From Neptunicoccus sediminis (GTDB lineage Bacteria > Pseudomonadota > Alphaproteobacteria > Rhodobacterales > Rhodobacteraceae), in NCBI RefSeq assembly GCF_001719615.1, contig NZ_MDVX01000003.1:1-64000 (forward strand): a stretch of 64,000 nucleotides of DNA, in the 5' to 3' direction. The notes below the pieces were generated by a model. The model was not told where the DNA came from, did not search any database, and was given only the letters and a program-made list of their open reading frames with translations. Every line of letters begins with the position of its first letter. Position 1 is the stretch's first letter. This document shows, in pieces, positions 50,630 to 59,529 of this stretch. The position numbers and the translations under genes were made by a program.

Positions 50630-52087
50630 ATGACGAATGTAGCGGCAATTATTGGTGGCGGTGTCATTGGCGGGGCTTGGGCCGCGCGGTTCCTGCTGAA
50701 CGGGTGGGATGTGCAAGTGTTCGATCCCGATCCCGAAGCGGAACGCAAGATTGGTGAGGTTATGGACAACGCCCGTCGCGCCCTGCCAAGCCTGTCGGAT
50801 CACACCATGCCAGCGGAAGGCACCATCAGTTTTCACAGCACCATCGCGGAGGCCGTAGCAGGGGCGCGCTACATTCAGGAAAGCGTGCCGGAGCGGATGG
50901 ACATCAAGCACCAGACGTTCACTGCCATCACGGCGGCCTGTGACAAGGAGGCCATCATCGGGTCGTCCACGTCCAGCTTTACCCCTACAGAACTGTCGGG
51001 CGAGCAGCAGGACAAAAGCCGGATCATGGTGTGTCACCCGTTCAATCCGGTCTACCTGCTGCCGCTGGTCGAAGTGGTTGGTGGTTCAACCGCAGCGCCC
51101 GAAGCTGTTGAAACCTGTATGGAGATCTTAAGCTCTATCGGGATGAAGCCGCTGAAGATCGAAAAGGAAATCCTTGGCCATATTGCGGACCGTCTGTTGG
51201 AATCCGTCTGGCGCGAGGGGCTTTGGCTGGTCAATGACGGGGTGTGCACGACGGAGGTACTGGATGATGCGATCCGTTACGGTTTCGGCCTGCGCTGGGC
51301 GCAGATGGGGCTGTTTGAAACCTACCGCATTGCCGGTGGGGAAGCAGGAATGTTGCATTTTATCGGCCAGTTCGGGCCAACGATGGACTGGCCGCTGTCC
51401 CATTTGATGGACACGCCGGAACTGGATGAGACGCTTGTTAAAAAGATTGCCGATCAATCGGATGCGCAGTCGGGGATGTATTCCATCCGCGAGCTGGAGC
51501 GTATCCGCGACACCAACCTTGTGTCGATGATGCGGGCGCTTAAGGCGCAGAACTGGGGTGCGGGCGCTGTGCTGGCGAATTACGATGCGGAAAAGAAAGC
51601 CGCGCTGGGAGAGCCGGACCTGTCGGGGCTGGTGCGGACCGTGTCGCGGACGGTGCCGCTCGACTGGCTGGATTACAACGGCCACATGAACGAAGCGCGG
51701 TATTTGCAGGCGTTCGGGGATGCCACCGACCGGATGATGGAAATTGTCGGTTGTGACGCGGAATACATTGCCTCGGGCGGGAGTTATTTCACGGCAGAAA
51801 CCCACATCCGCCACATCGACGAGGTGAGCGCGGGTGCCGAGATCACCGTGGATACGCAAGTGGTGTTAGGTGCGGGCAAAAAGATGCACCTGTTCCACTT
51901 TATGCGGGCAAGCGACGGACGTTTGCTGGCGACGGGGGAGCATATGCTGATCCATGTCTCCCTTGAAACCCGCAAGGCCGCACCACCTGCACCCCATATC
52001 GAGGAAAAGTTGGTGGCGATTGCCAAGGCGCATGAAGCCCTGCCGGTTCCCGAAGGTATGGGGCGGTTTGTCGGGCAGGGCCGCTGA
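50630..52087 (+). CDS. cdhA: L-carnitine dehydrogenase fused to a hotdog thioesterase
   Basis: The 485-residue protein is a fusion. Residues 1-320 are a 3-hydroxyacyl-CoA-dehydrogenase-type carnitine dehydrogenase with the NAD motif IIGGGVIGGAWAARF, GSSTSSFTPTEL and CHPFNPVYLLPLVEVVGG. Residues 335-485 form a hotdog thioesterase (PLDWLDYNGHMNEARYLQAFGD with the catalytic Asp-type segment, ETHIRHIDEVSAGAEITV). The first half oxidises L-carnitine to 3-dehydrocarnitine; the second presumably hydrolyses betainyl-CoA made by the upstream BKACE, giving glycine betaine. Such fusions are known in alphaproteobacteria. It ends at a terminator-like element. Confidence 0.9.
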   Translation: MTNVAAIIGGGVIGGAWAARFLLNGWDVQVFDPDPEAERKIGEVMDNARRALPSLSDHTMPAEGTISFHSTIAEAVAGARYIQESVPERMDIKHQTFTAITAACDKEAIIGSSTSSFTPTELSGEQQDKSRIMVCHPFNPVYLLPLVEVVGGSTAAPEAVETCMEILSSIGMKPLKIEKEILGHIADRLLESVWREGLWLVNDGVCTTEVLDDAIRYGFGLRWAQMGLFETYRIAGGEAGMLHFIGQFGPTMDWPLSHLMDTPELDETLVKKIADQSDAQSGMYSIRELERIRDTNLVSMMRALKAQNWGAGAVLANYDAEKKAALGEPDLSGLVRTVSRTVPLDWLDYNGHMNEARYLQAFGDATDRMMEIVGCDAEYIASGGSYFTAETHIRHIDEVSAGAEITVDTQVVLGAGKKMHLFHFMRASDGRLLATGEHMLIHVSLETRKAAPPAPHIEEKLVAIAKAHEALPVPEGMGRFVGQGR

Positions 52088-52120
52088 CGGCCTTTGCGAC
52101 AGATTGAAAAGGACAGAGCA

Positions 52121-52176
52121 GGGGGATTCCGCATCCCCCTGACCCCCGGCGGGATATTTTTTAGAAAATGGAAACA
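52121..52176 (+). repeat. Dispersed GGGATATTTTT extragenic element, copy 3 (probable terminator)
   Basis: A perfect GGGGGAT/ATCCCCC stem with a TCCGC loop is followed by CCCCCGGCGGGATATTTTTT and an AGAAAATGGAAAC tail. It lies just after cdhA and matches the plan of 10489-10535. The ATG at 52168 is part of the repeated tail, which argues that the next gene starts later. Confidence 0.6.
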
Positions 52177-52185
52177 GGAGCATTC

Positions 52186-54168
52186 GTGCCTAGCGAGACG
52201 ATCTACAGAGTTGAGGAAGAGGCCAATTTGCGGATACCTCTGTCGAACGGGATGACCCTATCGGCGCGTGTCTGGCGGCCTGTAGGCTGCGGGCCGGTGC
52301 CGGTTATTCTGGAGTATCTGCCCTATCGCAAACGGGACGGCACGGCGGCGCGGGATGCGCTGACCCATCCTTACATGGCCGCGCGGGGTTATGTTTGCGT
52401 GCGTGTCGACACGCGGGGCTGCGGTGAGAGTGACGGGCTGTTTGATGATGAGTATTCCGAGCAGGAGCTTTCGGACGGGGTAGAGGTTGTGAACTGGCTG
52501 GCGGCGCAGGACTGGTGTTCCGGTGCGGTTGGCATGATGGGTATTTCCTGGGGTGGTTTCAACGGGTTGCAGATTGCAGCACGGGCGCCGGAGCCGTTGA
52601 AGGCTGTGGTGACGCTGTGTTCCACAACCGACCGGTTTGCGGATGACATCCATTACAAAGGCGGCATCATGCTGGGGGAAAATCCCGGCTGGGCGGCGAC
52701 GGTTCTGTCGTGGTTTTCCACTCCGCCCGATCCCGAACTTGTGGGCGAGGACTGGCGCGATATATGGCTAAACCGTCTGGAGCATACGCCGTTTCCGGCA
52801 GAGCGCTGGGTAACAGAGCAGGTGCGCTCGGACTATTGGGCGCACGGGTCGGTCTGCGAGGATTACAGCGCCATTAAGGCGGCGGTTCTGACGGTGGGCG
52901 GCTGGCATGACGGCTATCGCAACACGATGGGGCATCTGGTGGACAATCTGACAGCGCCGGTAAAAGGGATCGCTGGCCCTTGGAACCACAAATACCCCCA
53001 TTTTGCGGTGCCCGGCCCGCAGATCGACTTTCTTGACGAGATGCTGCGCTGGTGGGATCACTGGCTTAAAGGGATTGACCGTGGCGTTGAGGCGGATCCT
53101 GCCTATCGCTGTTATGTGATGGATAGTGTTGCGCCGCAAACGTCGTTTACCCATCGCGCGGGCCGTTGGGTCGGGCTGGAGCAACCGCGCGGCGCGGGGA
53201 TGACGCGGTTTTATCTGAACGGCACCCGCCTTGCCGGTGCAGACGGGCCTGTATCCCGCACGGTGGCCACTGATCTGGCCTGCGGGCGTGGCACGGGCGA
53301 GTATTTTCCCTTCGGCTTCGGGCCGGGGGAGTTGCCCGATGACCAGAGCGGGGATGACGCTTTGTCCATGTGTTTTGACAGTGATCCGCTGGAGCATGGA
53401 ATGGATATTGTCGGGCGCGCCAGGGTCAAGCTGGCGCTGTCAAGTGATCGTCCCCGTGCGCAGATTGCGGTGCGGTTGAACGATTTGCGCCCGGACGGCA
53501 GCTCTGCGCTGATCGCCCACGGCTTTTTGAACCTGCGTCAGCGGGACGGGGCGGCTGTGATGGTGGATATGCCACGGGATGAAACCGTTGAGGTGCAGGT
53601 GCTGCTGGATCAGGCAGCCTATCACCTGCCCGAAGGCCACCGTTTGCGGATTGCCCTTTCGCCATCGTATTTTCCATTTGTCTGGCCGGAAGCAGAAGCT
53701 GTGACGCTGGGTGTCTCGGGGGGCTGTGTTGAACTGCCCCATCTGGCGGGCGAGGGTGTCCCGATTGCTTTTGATGGACCGAAATCCGCCACGCCGCTGC
53801 CGCTGGAGCAGGTGACGCCCCGCGCGGAACATAAGGACATCCGGATCGAGGATCAGCGCGTCCTGCATGAAATCCTCGGGGAAAACGGGCTTGTCCGTAA
53901 TCCCGAGACCGGACTTGAAACCCGTGAGAAGGTGCATGAAGTTTTTTCGGTCGCACGGTTTGATCCGTCCACGGCCTCTGCCCGTTTTGCGTGGGAACGC
54001 AGTTACGGGCGGGGCGACTGGCGGGTTTCGGTCCATTCGGTTTTGCAAATGGAAACGGTGGACGCGGGTTTCCTTCTGACGGCAGAATTGCGGGCCTTTG
54101 AAGAGGCGCAGGAGGTTGAAACGGAGGTTTTCCGGAAAGACTGGCGTGTGATGGTGCCGCGGATGTAA
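52186..54168 (+). CDS. CocE/NonD-type hydrolase (X-Pro dipeptidyl-peptidase-like)
   Basis: The 660-residue protein has an N-terminal alpha/beta-hydrolase domain with the nucleophile elbow GISWGGFNG near residue 122, a RGCGES loop, and a DHWLKGIDRG segment, then a C-terminal beta-jelly roll of about 240 residues, as in X-prolyl and cocaine esterase families. The start is chosen as GTG at 52186 with AGGAG five bases upstream; the ATG at 52168 lies within a repeated extragenic element and lacks a ribosome-binding site. The true substrate (peptide or ester) is not known. It could serve a substrate linked to the importer 270 bases downstream. Confidence 0.85.
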   Translation: MPSETIYRVEEEANLRIPLSNGMTLSARVWRPVGCGPVPVILEYLPYRKRDGTAARDALTHPYMAARGYVCVRVDTRGCGESDGLFDDEYSEQELSDGVEVVNWLAAQDWCSGAVGMMGISWGGFNGLQIAARAPEPLKAVVTLCSTTDRFADDIHYKGGIMLGENPGWAATVLSWFSTPPDPELVGEDWRDIWLNRLEHTPFPAERWVTEQVRSDYWAHGSVCEDYSAIKAAVLTVGGWHDGYRNTMGHLVDNLTAPVKGIAGPWNHKYPHFAVPGPQIDFLDEMLRWWDHWLKGIDRGVEADPAYRCYVMDSVAPQTSFTHRAGRWVGLEQPRGAGMTRFYLNGTRLAGADGPVSRTVATDLACGRGTGEYFPFGFGPGELPDDQSGDDALSMCFDSDPLEHGMDIVGRARVKLALSSDRPRAQIAVRLNDLRPDGSSALIAHGFLNLRQRDGAAVMVDMPRDETVEVQVLLDQAAYHLPEGHRLRIALSPSYFPFVWPEAEAVTLGVSGGCVELPHLAGEGVPIAFDGPKSATPLPLEQVTPRAEHKDIRIEDQRVLHEILGENGLVRNPETGLETREKVHEVFSVARFDPSTASARFAWERSYGRGDWRVSVHSVLQMETVDAGFLLTAELRAFEEAQEVETEVFRKDWRVMVPRM

Positions 54169-54436
54169 AGGAATTTGATTGGACCCCAGCCTGCGTTGCG
54201 GCGCAAGGTAATCGCATCCTTTATCAATCCGCATCGTCAGAACCCGCGAGAGCGTGCAAATTGTCGCGAAACGCATTCAAACGGTCGGGTGTAGCGAGCG
54301 CATCGGTCGTTATGGTGCAAAAGTGAGCGGTGACAAGGGGTTAAAGTAAAGAAAAGCTTGCGTTCGGGGGGTGATCCACCGCACGCTCTGTGTCATAAGT
54401 TACAAAAATGAAGAATCTGCTACTTAGGGAGAAAAT

Positions 54437-56026
54437 ATGATGAACAATGAACTCAAGCATCTTGCAGCACGGGTTGCGCGCAAAACAGTGTCTCGCCGGG
54501 ATTTTCTCGGACGGGCAGGCGCCTTGGGTGTGTCCGCTGTTGCAGCGAACTCTTTGCTGGCGGATGCCGTAAAGGCGGCCGGCCCGAACAAGGGTGGCCA
54601 TCTGGTTCAGGGGATGGGCGGTGGTGAAAGCACCAACACGCTTGATCCGGCCTCTACCGCATCGCAAGTGCCGTTCGGCAACCTGCGCCATTTCGGTGAA
54701 ACACTGGTCGGTGTGTCCGAGAACGGCGAACTGACACCGCGTCTGGCCGAAAACATCGAAGCCAGCGACGACGCAAAGGTCTGGACCTTCAAGATCCGTA
54801 AGGATGTTGAATTTCACAACGGCAAGACAATGGACGCCAATGACGTGATGCGCACAATGGAGCGGCACTCTAACGAAGAGTCCAAATCCGGTGCGCTGGG
54901 GATTATGAAGGGTATCGAGTCCATGAAAGTGGACGGCGACAATTTTGCCATCACCCTGAACAGCCCGAATGCGGATTTGCCTTACCTGCTGGCGGATTAT
55001 CACCTTGTGATCCAGCCGGACGGCGGGTTTGAAAACCCCGGCAATGGTGTAGGCACGGGTCCTTACATCGTGGAAGTTGACGAACCGGGCGTGCGCCATG
55101 TGTTCAAAAAGAACCCGAACTACTGGGGCGGGGATGTGGTGAACTATGACAGTTCCGAAATCCTTGTGATCAACGATGCGACAGCACGGACAGCGGCGCT
55201 GCAATCCGGTCAGGTGCATCTGATCAACAAGGTAGAGCCCAAAGTCGCCAAGCTGATCGACCGCGCCCCCGGTGTGTCCATCAAGAACGTTGCGGGCCGT
55301 GGCCACTATGTGTTCATCATGCACTGCGATACAGCGCCGTTTGACAATAACGAACTGCGTATGGCGCTGAAATATGCGATCAACCGCGAAGAGATGGTGG
55401 ACAAGATCCTGCGCGGCTATGGCACAATCGGGAACGACCTGCCGATCAACGCGGCCTATCCGCTGTTTGACGAAACGATCCCGCAGCGCAAGCATAACAT
55501 CGAAAAAGCCAAAGAGCATTACGCCAAATCCGGCCATGACGGGTCTCCGATTGTTCTGCGGGTTGCAGATGGTGCCTTCCCGGGTGCAGTTGACGCGGGT
55601 GCCTTGTTTCAGGAAAGCGCACGTGCGGCGGGTATTCCGCTGGAAATCAAGCGTGAGCCGAACGACGGTTACTGGTCCGAGGTCTGGAACAAACAGCCGT
55701 TCTGTGCATCCTACTGGGGTGGCCGTCCGGTGCAGGACCAGATGTATTCCACAGCCTATCTGTCTACAGCGGACTGGAATGACACACGCTTCAAGAACCC
55801 CGAGTTCGATGCCCTGCTGAACAAAGCCAAAGCAGAGCTGGACGAAGGCAAGCGCAAGGCAATCTACAGCCAGATGGCCAATATCCTGCGGGACAATGGC
55901 GGCCTGATCTGCCCGATGTTCAACGATTTTGTTGATGCGGTCAGCGACAAGGTTGCGGGTTACGTGCTTGATCCGAACGCAGAGCTGTCCAACGGCTTTG
56001 CACCTGTTCGTACCTGGTTTGCATAA
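54437..56026 (+). CDS. ABC transporter substrate-binding protein, peptide/opine type (SBP_bac_5)
   Basis: The 529-residue periplasmic binding protein starts with a twin-arginine signal (SRRDFLGRAGALGVSAVAAN), unusual for this family, so it is probably exported folded through Tat. The family stretch NTLDPASTASQVPFGNLRHFGETLV and the WTFKIRKDVEFHNGKTMDANDV block are characteristic of DppA/OppA-like proteins. Typical ligands are di- and oligopeptides, nickel or opines. The start has AGGGAG five bases upstream. It heads a permease-permease-ATPase operon. Confidence 0.93.
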   Translation: MMNNELKHLAARVARKTVSRRDFLGRAGALGVSAVAANSLLADAVKAAGPNKGGHLVQGMGGGESTNTLDPASTASQVPFGNLRHFGETLVGVSENGELTPRLAENIEASDDAKVWTFKIRKDVEFHNGKTMDANDVMRTMERHSNEESKSGALGIMKGIESMKVDGDNFAITLNSPNADLPYLLADYHLVIQPDGGFENPGNGVGTGPYIVEVDEPGVRHVFKKNPNYWGGDVVNYDSSEILVINDATARTAALQSGQVHLINKVEPKVAKLIDRAPGVSIKNVAGRGHYVFIMHCDTAPFDNNELRMALKYAINREEMVDKILRGYGTIGNDLPINAAYPLFDETIPQRKHNIEKAKEHYAKSGHDGSPIVLRVADGAFPGAVDAGALFQESARAAGIPLEIKREPNDGYWSEVWNKQPFCASYWGGRPVQDQMYSTAYLSTADWNDTRFKNPEFDALLNKAKAELDEGKRKAIYSQMANILRDNGGLICPMFNDFVDAVSDKVAGYVLDPNAELSNGFAPVRTWFA

Positions 56027-56043
56027 GCAGGTTTGAACAGCTC

Positions 56044-57000
56044 ATGCACCCCATTTTGAAACTTCTGGTTCAGCGCATCGCGCTGAGCCTCCTTTTATTG
56101 CTCGCAGCGTCGGCAATGATCTTCATCGGTACCCAGATTTTGCCCGGCGACGTGGCACAATCCATTCTGGGACAATCCGCAACGCCTGAATCCCTTGCAA
56201 ACCTGCGCGCAGAGCTGGGTTTGAACGAACCGCCGTTGACCCGTTACTTTGACTGGTTGTTCGGTGCGCTACAGGGGGATCTCGGAACGGCTCTGACCAA
56301 TGGCAGGGATATCGCCGAAAGCCTTGGGGCGCGTTTGAAAAACACCTTGTTTCTGGCGTTTTGGGCGGCTTTGATCTCTGTGCCGCTGGCGATCTTTCTG
56401 GGTCTGCTGGCTGTGCGGTATCAGAACCGCTGGCCGGACAAGTTCATTTCGGCAGTCACACTGACCTCTATTTCCATCCCCGAGTTCCTGATCGGTTACG
56501 TTCTGATGTATTTCATCTCGGTGAAGCTCGGCTGGTTTACATCGGTTTCGACCATCTATGACAGCATGTCCCTTGGCGAAAAGCTGAGCGCAATTGCCCT
56601 GCCGGTGACTGTGCTGACCCTTGTGGTGCTGGCCCATATGATGCGGATGACACGGGCGGCGATCCTGAACGTGATGCAATCTGCATACATCGAAACAGCA
56701 GAGCTGAAGGGCCTGTCCATGTTCAACATCATCCGCAAACACGCGTTTCCCAATGCGATTGCGCCGATTGTGAATGTGGTCATGCTGAACCTTGCCTATC
56801 TGGTGGTGGGCGTTGTGGTTGTGGAAGTGGTCTTTGTCTATCCCGGCATGGGGCAGTATCTGGTGGATCACGTGGCCAAACGGGATGTGCCAGTGGTACA
56901 GGCCTGCGGTCTGATCTTTGCCGCTGTCTATATCGGTCTGAACATGATCGCTGACATCGTTTCCATTTTGGCAAATCCAAGACTGAGGCATCCGAAATGA
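56044..57000 (+). CDS. ABC transporter permease (DppB-type)
   Basis: The 318-residue protein has six hydrophobic segments. The N-terminal IALSLLLLLAASAMIFIGTQILPGD and the cytoplasmic loop TAELKGLSMFNIIRKHAFPNAIAPIVNV (EAA-type motif) identify the BPD_transp_1/DppB group. It overlaps the next permease by four bases (ATGA) and is 17 bases after the substrate-binding gene. Confidence 0.93.
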   Translation: MHPILKLLVQRIALSLLLLLAASAMIFIGTQILPGDVAQSILGQSATPESLANLRAELGLNEPPLTRYFDWLFGALQGDLGTALTNGRDIAESLGARLKNTLFLAFWAALISVPLAIFLGLLAVRYQNRWPDKFISAVTLTSISIPEFLIGYVLMYFISVKLGWFTSVSTIYDSMSLGEKLSAIALPVTVLTLVVLAHMMRMTRAAILNVMQSAYIETAELKGLSMFNIIRKHAFPNAIAPIVNVVMLNLAYLVVGVVVVEVVFVYPGMGQYLVDHVAKRDVPVVQACGLIFAAVYIGLNMIADIVSILANPRLRHPK

Positions 57001-57809
57001 GAATTCCTATCAGTGCCATGATCGGTCTGTTTTTCACCGGTCTATACTTTTTCATCGCAATTTTTGCGCCGTGGCTTGCCCCTTATGGCATGACCGAGGC
57101 TGTCGGGGACGTTTGGGAACCGGCGAGTTCAACCCATTGGCTGGGAACGGACAGTATCGGCCGTGACCTGCTGACACGGATGATCTATGGCGGGCGGACG
57201 ACGATCTGGATTGCAACCGCAGCCACGATCCTGTCTTTTACCACCGGCTCTGTGCTTGGCCTGTTGGCGGCGGTGATCGGGGGCTGGGTGGACCAGCTTT
57301 TGTCCCGTCTGGTGGATTTGCTGATGTCGATCCCCTCGTTGATCTTCGCTTTGGTGGTTCTGTCGGTCATGCCGGTGACTGTGACTGTGCTGATCCTCGT
57401 TATGGGATTGCTGGACAGCACGCGGGTTTATCGACTGGCCCGCGCCGTAGCTGTGGACATCAATGTGATGGACTATGTAGAGGCTGCGAAACTGCGCGGC
57501 GAGGGACGTTCGTGGATCATCTTCCGTGAAATCCTGCCCAACGCCCTGTCGCCTCTGGTGGCGGAAATGGGTCTGCGGTTCATCTTTATGGTTCTGTTTG
57601 TTTCGACTCTGTCGTTCCTTGGTCTTGGGGTGCAACCTCCGGCGGCTGACTGGGGCGGTATCGTGAAGGAGAACAAGGAAGGGATCGTTTACGGTATCCC
57701 TGCGGCTCTGGTGCCTGCTGTGGCGATTGCGACACTGGCGATTTCTGTGAACCTTGTGGCGGATTGGGTCTTGAACCGGACCACCAGCCTGAAAGGAGGT
57801 CGCGGATGA
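56997..57809 (+). CDS. ABC transporter permease (DppC-type)
   Basis: The 270-residue protein has the DppC plan: an N-terminal anchor (IGLFFTGLYFFIAIFAPWLAPYG), HWLGTDSIGRDLLTRMIYGGRTT, and the EAA loop YVEAAKLRGEGRSWIIFREILPNALSPLVAE. Its stop overlaps the ATP-binding gene by four bases, so the operon is tightly coupled. Confidence 0.93.
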   Translation: MRIPISAMIGLFFTGLYFFIAIFAPWLAPYGMTEAVGDVWEPASSTHWLGTDSIGRDLLTRMIYGGRTTIWIATAATILSFTTGSVLGLLAAVIGGWVDQLLSRLVDLLMSIPSLIFALVVLSVMPVTVTVLILVMGLLDSTRVYRLARAVAVDINVMDYVEAAKLRGEGRSWIIFREILPNALSPLVAEMGLRFIFMVLFVSTLSFLGLGVQPPAADWGGIVKENKEGIVYGIPAALVPAVAIATLAISVNLVADWVLNRTTSLKGGRG

Positions 57810-59443
57810 GCGATGTTTTGTTAAAGGTCCGTGACCTGAAAATCGGCGCAACGGTCTACCCCCCGAGCGGCAAGCCCCATGACATTGAAATCGTGCATGG
57901 CGTCTCTTTTGAGCTGGAGAAGGGCAAGGTTCTGGGTCTGATCGGTGAATCCGGTGCAGGTAAATCCACTATCGGCCTGTCAGCTATGGCCTATGGCCGT
58001 GGCGGTGTGAAAATCACCGGCGGCGAGGTCTGGGTGAACGGTCAGGATATTCTGCAACAGGGTATCCGCGACCTGCGGCGCTTGCGCGGGGCGGATGTGA
58101 CCTATGTCAGCCAATCGGCGGCGGCCTCTTTCAATCCTGCGAAAAAGATCATGGAGCAGGTGACAGAGGCGGCGATCCTTCAGGGCAAGTTTTCCCGCAA
58201 GGAAGCCGAAGAACGCGCTGTACGCCTGTTTGACAAACTGGGTCTGCCCAATCCGGAAACCATCGGCAACCGCTATCCCCATCAGGTGTCTGGCGGGCAG
58301 TTGCAACGCTGCATGACAGCCCTTGCCCTATGTCCGGAGCCGGATCTTGTGGTGTTTGACGAACCGACCACAGCACTGGATGTTACGACGCAGATTGACG
58401 TGTTGATGGCGATCAAGGCCGCGATCCGGGATACCGGCGTTGCGGCGCTGTATATCACCCACGATCTAGCGGTGGTGGCGCAGGTGTCTGATGACATCAT
58501 GGTGCTGCGTATGGGCGAGATGGTGGAATACGGTCCGGTGGATCAGATCATCAATAATCCGCAAGAGGAGTATACCCAAGCGCTCGTCTCGGTGCGTTCG
58601 ATTGACCATGAGGAAAAGCTGCCAACGCCGGACCCGCTGCTGACGGTGAACCATGTGACAGCGCGGTACAGAGGCACGAATTTCGACGTGCTGCGCAATA
58701 TCAACGTGGACCTGCACGAAGGCCAGACGCTGGCTGTTGTAGGGGAGAGTGGTTCGGGTAAATCGACACTCGCACGGGTGATCACCGGCCTGTTGCCCCC
58801 CAGTGACGGGCAGATCGACTTTAACGGTCGCACGCTTAGTCCCGCATTGGAACAGCGCAGCAAGGAAGACCTGCGCGAGTTGCAGATGATCTATCAGATG
58901 GCGGATACGGCGATGAACCCGCGCCAGACAGTTGGCACCATCATCGGACGCCCGCTGGAGTTCTATTTTGGTATGCGGGGCGCGGAAAAGCGCAAGCGGA
59001 TTGCAGAGCTTCTGGAAGAGATCGAGATGGGCGACGGCTTTATCGACCGCTATCCGGCAGAGCTGTCGGGGGGGCAAAAGCAACGGGTCTGTATCGCCCG
59101 TGCATTGGCGGCCAAGCCCAAGCTGATCATCTGTGACGAGGTGACTTCCGCGCTTGATCCGCTGGTGGCGGACGGGATTCTGAAGCTGCTATTGAACCTG
59201 CAAAAGATTGAAAACGTGGCCTATCTGTTTATCACCCACGATCTGGCCACAGTGCGGGCCATCGCGGACAGTATTGCGGTGATGTATCAGGGCAAGGTGG
59301 TGCGTTACGGAACGAAGTCCGAAGTGCTGTCACCGCCGTTTGACGATTACACCGATCTGCTGCTGTCCTCTGTGCCGGAAATGAAGCTCGGCTGGCTGGA
59401 AGAGGTGATCGCACATCGCAAGATGGAAAGTGCTGGCAACTAA
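57806..59443 (+). CDS. ABC transporter ATPase, two fused nucleotide-binding domains (DppD-DppF type)
   Basis: The 545-residue protein has two complete ATPase units: Walker A GESGAGKST near residue 46 and GESGSGKST near residue 317; signatures VSGGQLQRC and LSGGQKQRV; Walker B LVVFDEPTTALD and LIICDEVTSALD. In the usual systems these are two proteins. The C-terminal tail follows DYTDLLLSSVPEM, typical of oligopeptide/dipeptide ATPases. It completes the importer and is followed by a strong terminator. Confidence 0.93.
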   Translation: MSDVLLKVRDLKIGATVYPPSGKPHDIEIVHGVSFELEKGKVLGLIGESGAGKSTIGLSAMAYGRGGVKITGGEVWVNGQDILQQGIRDLRRLRGADVTYVSQSAAASFNPAKKIMEQVTEAAILQGKFSRKEAEERAVRLFDKLGLPNPETIGNRYPHQVSGGQLQRCMTALALCPEPDLVVFDEPTTALDVTTQIDVLMAIKAAIRDTGVAALYITHDLAVVAQVSDDIMVLRMGEMVEYGPVDQIINNPQEEYTQALVSVRSIDHEEKLPTPDPLLTVNHVTARYRGTNFDVLRNINVDLHEGQTLAVVGESGSGKSTLARVITGLLPPSDGQIDFNGRTLSPALEQRSKEDLRELQMIYQMADTAMNPRQTVGTIIGRPLEFYFGMRGAEKRKRIAELLEEIEMGDGFIDRYPAELSGGQKQRVCIARALAAKPKLIICDEVTSALDPLVADGILKLLLNLQKIENVAYLFITHDLATVRAIADSIAVMYQGKVVRYGTKSEVLSPPFDDYTDLLLSSVPEMKLGWLEEVIAHRKMESAGN

Positions 59444-59464
59444 GCCTGCTATTTGACAAAAATC

Positions 59465-59497
59465 GGGGCAGGGTGCGCAAGTGGCCTGCCCCTTTTT
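59465..59497 (+). terminator. Rho-independent terminator after the ABC operon
   Basis: GGGGCAGG pairs with CCTGCCCC around a 12-base loop and is followed by TTTTT. It lies between the fused ATPase and the phosphodiesterase-like gene, so the latter may have its own start or read-through. Confidence 0.88.
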
Positions 59498-59529
59498 CGT
59501 GACACCCGCTGTTAGCAAGGACTGAGAAC

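Noticed and set aside
52168-52188. ATG 52168 as the start of the CocE/NonD gene
   Set aside because: It lies inside a repeated extragenic element and has no ribosome-binding site; GTG 52186 has AGGAG at the right distance.
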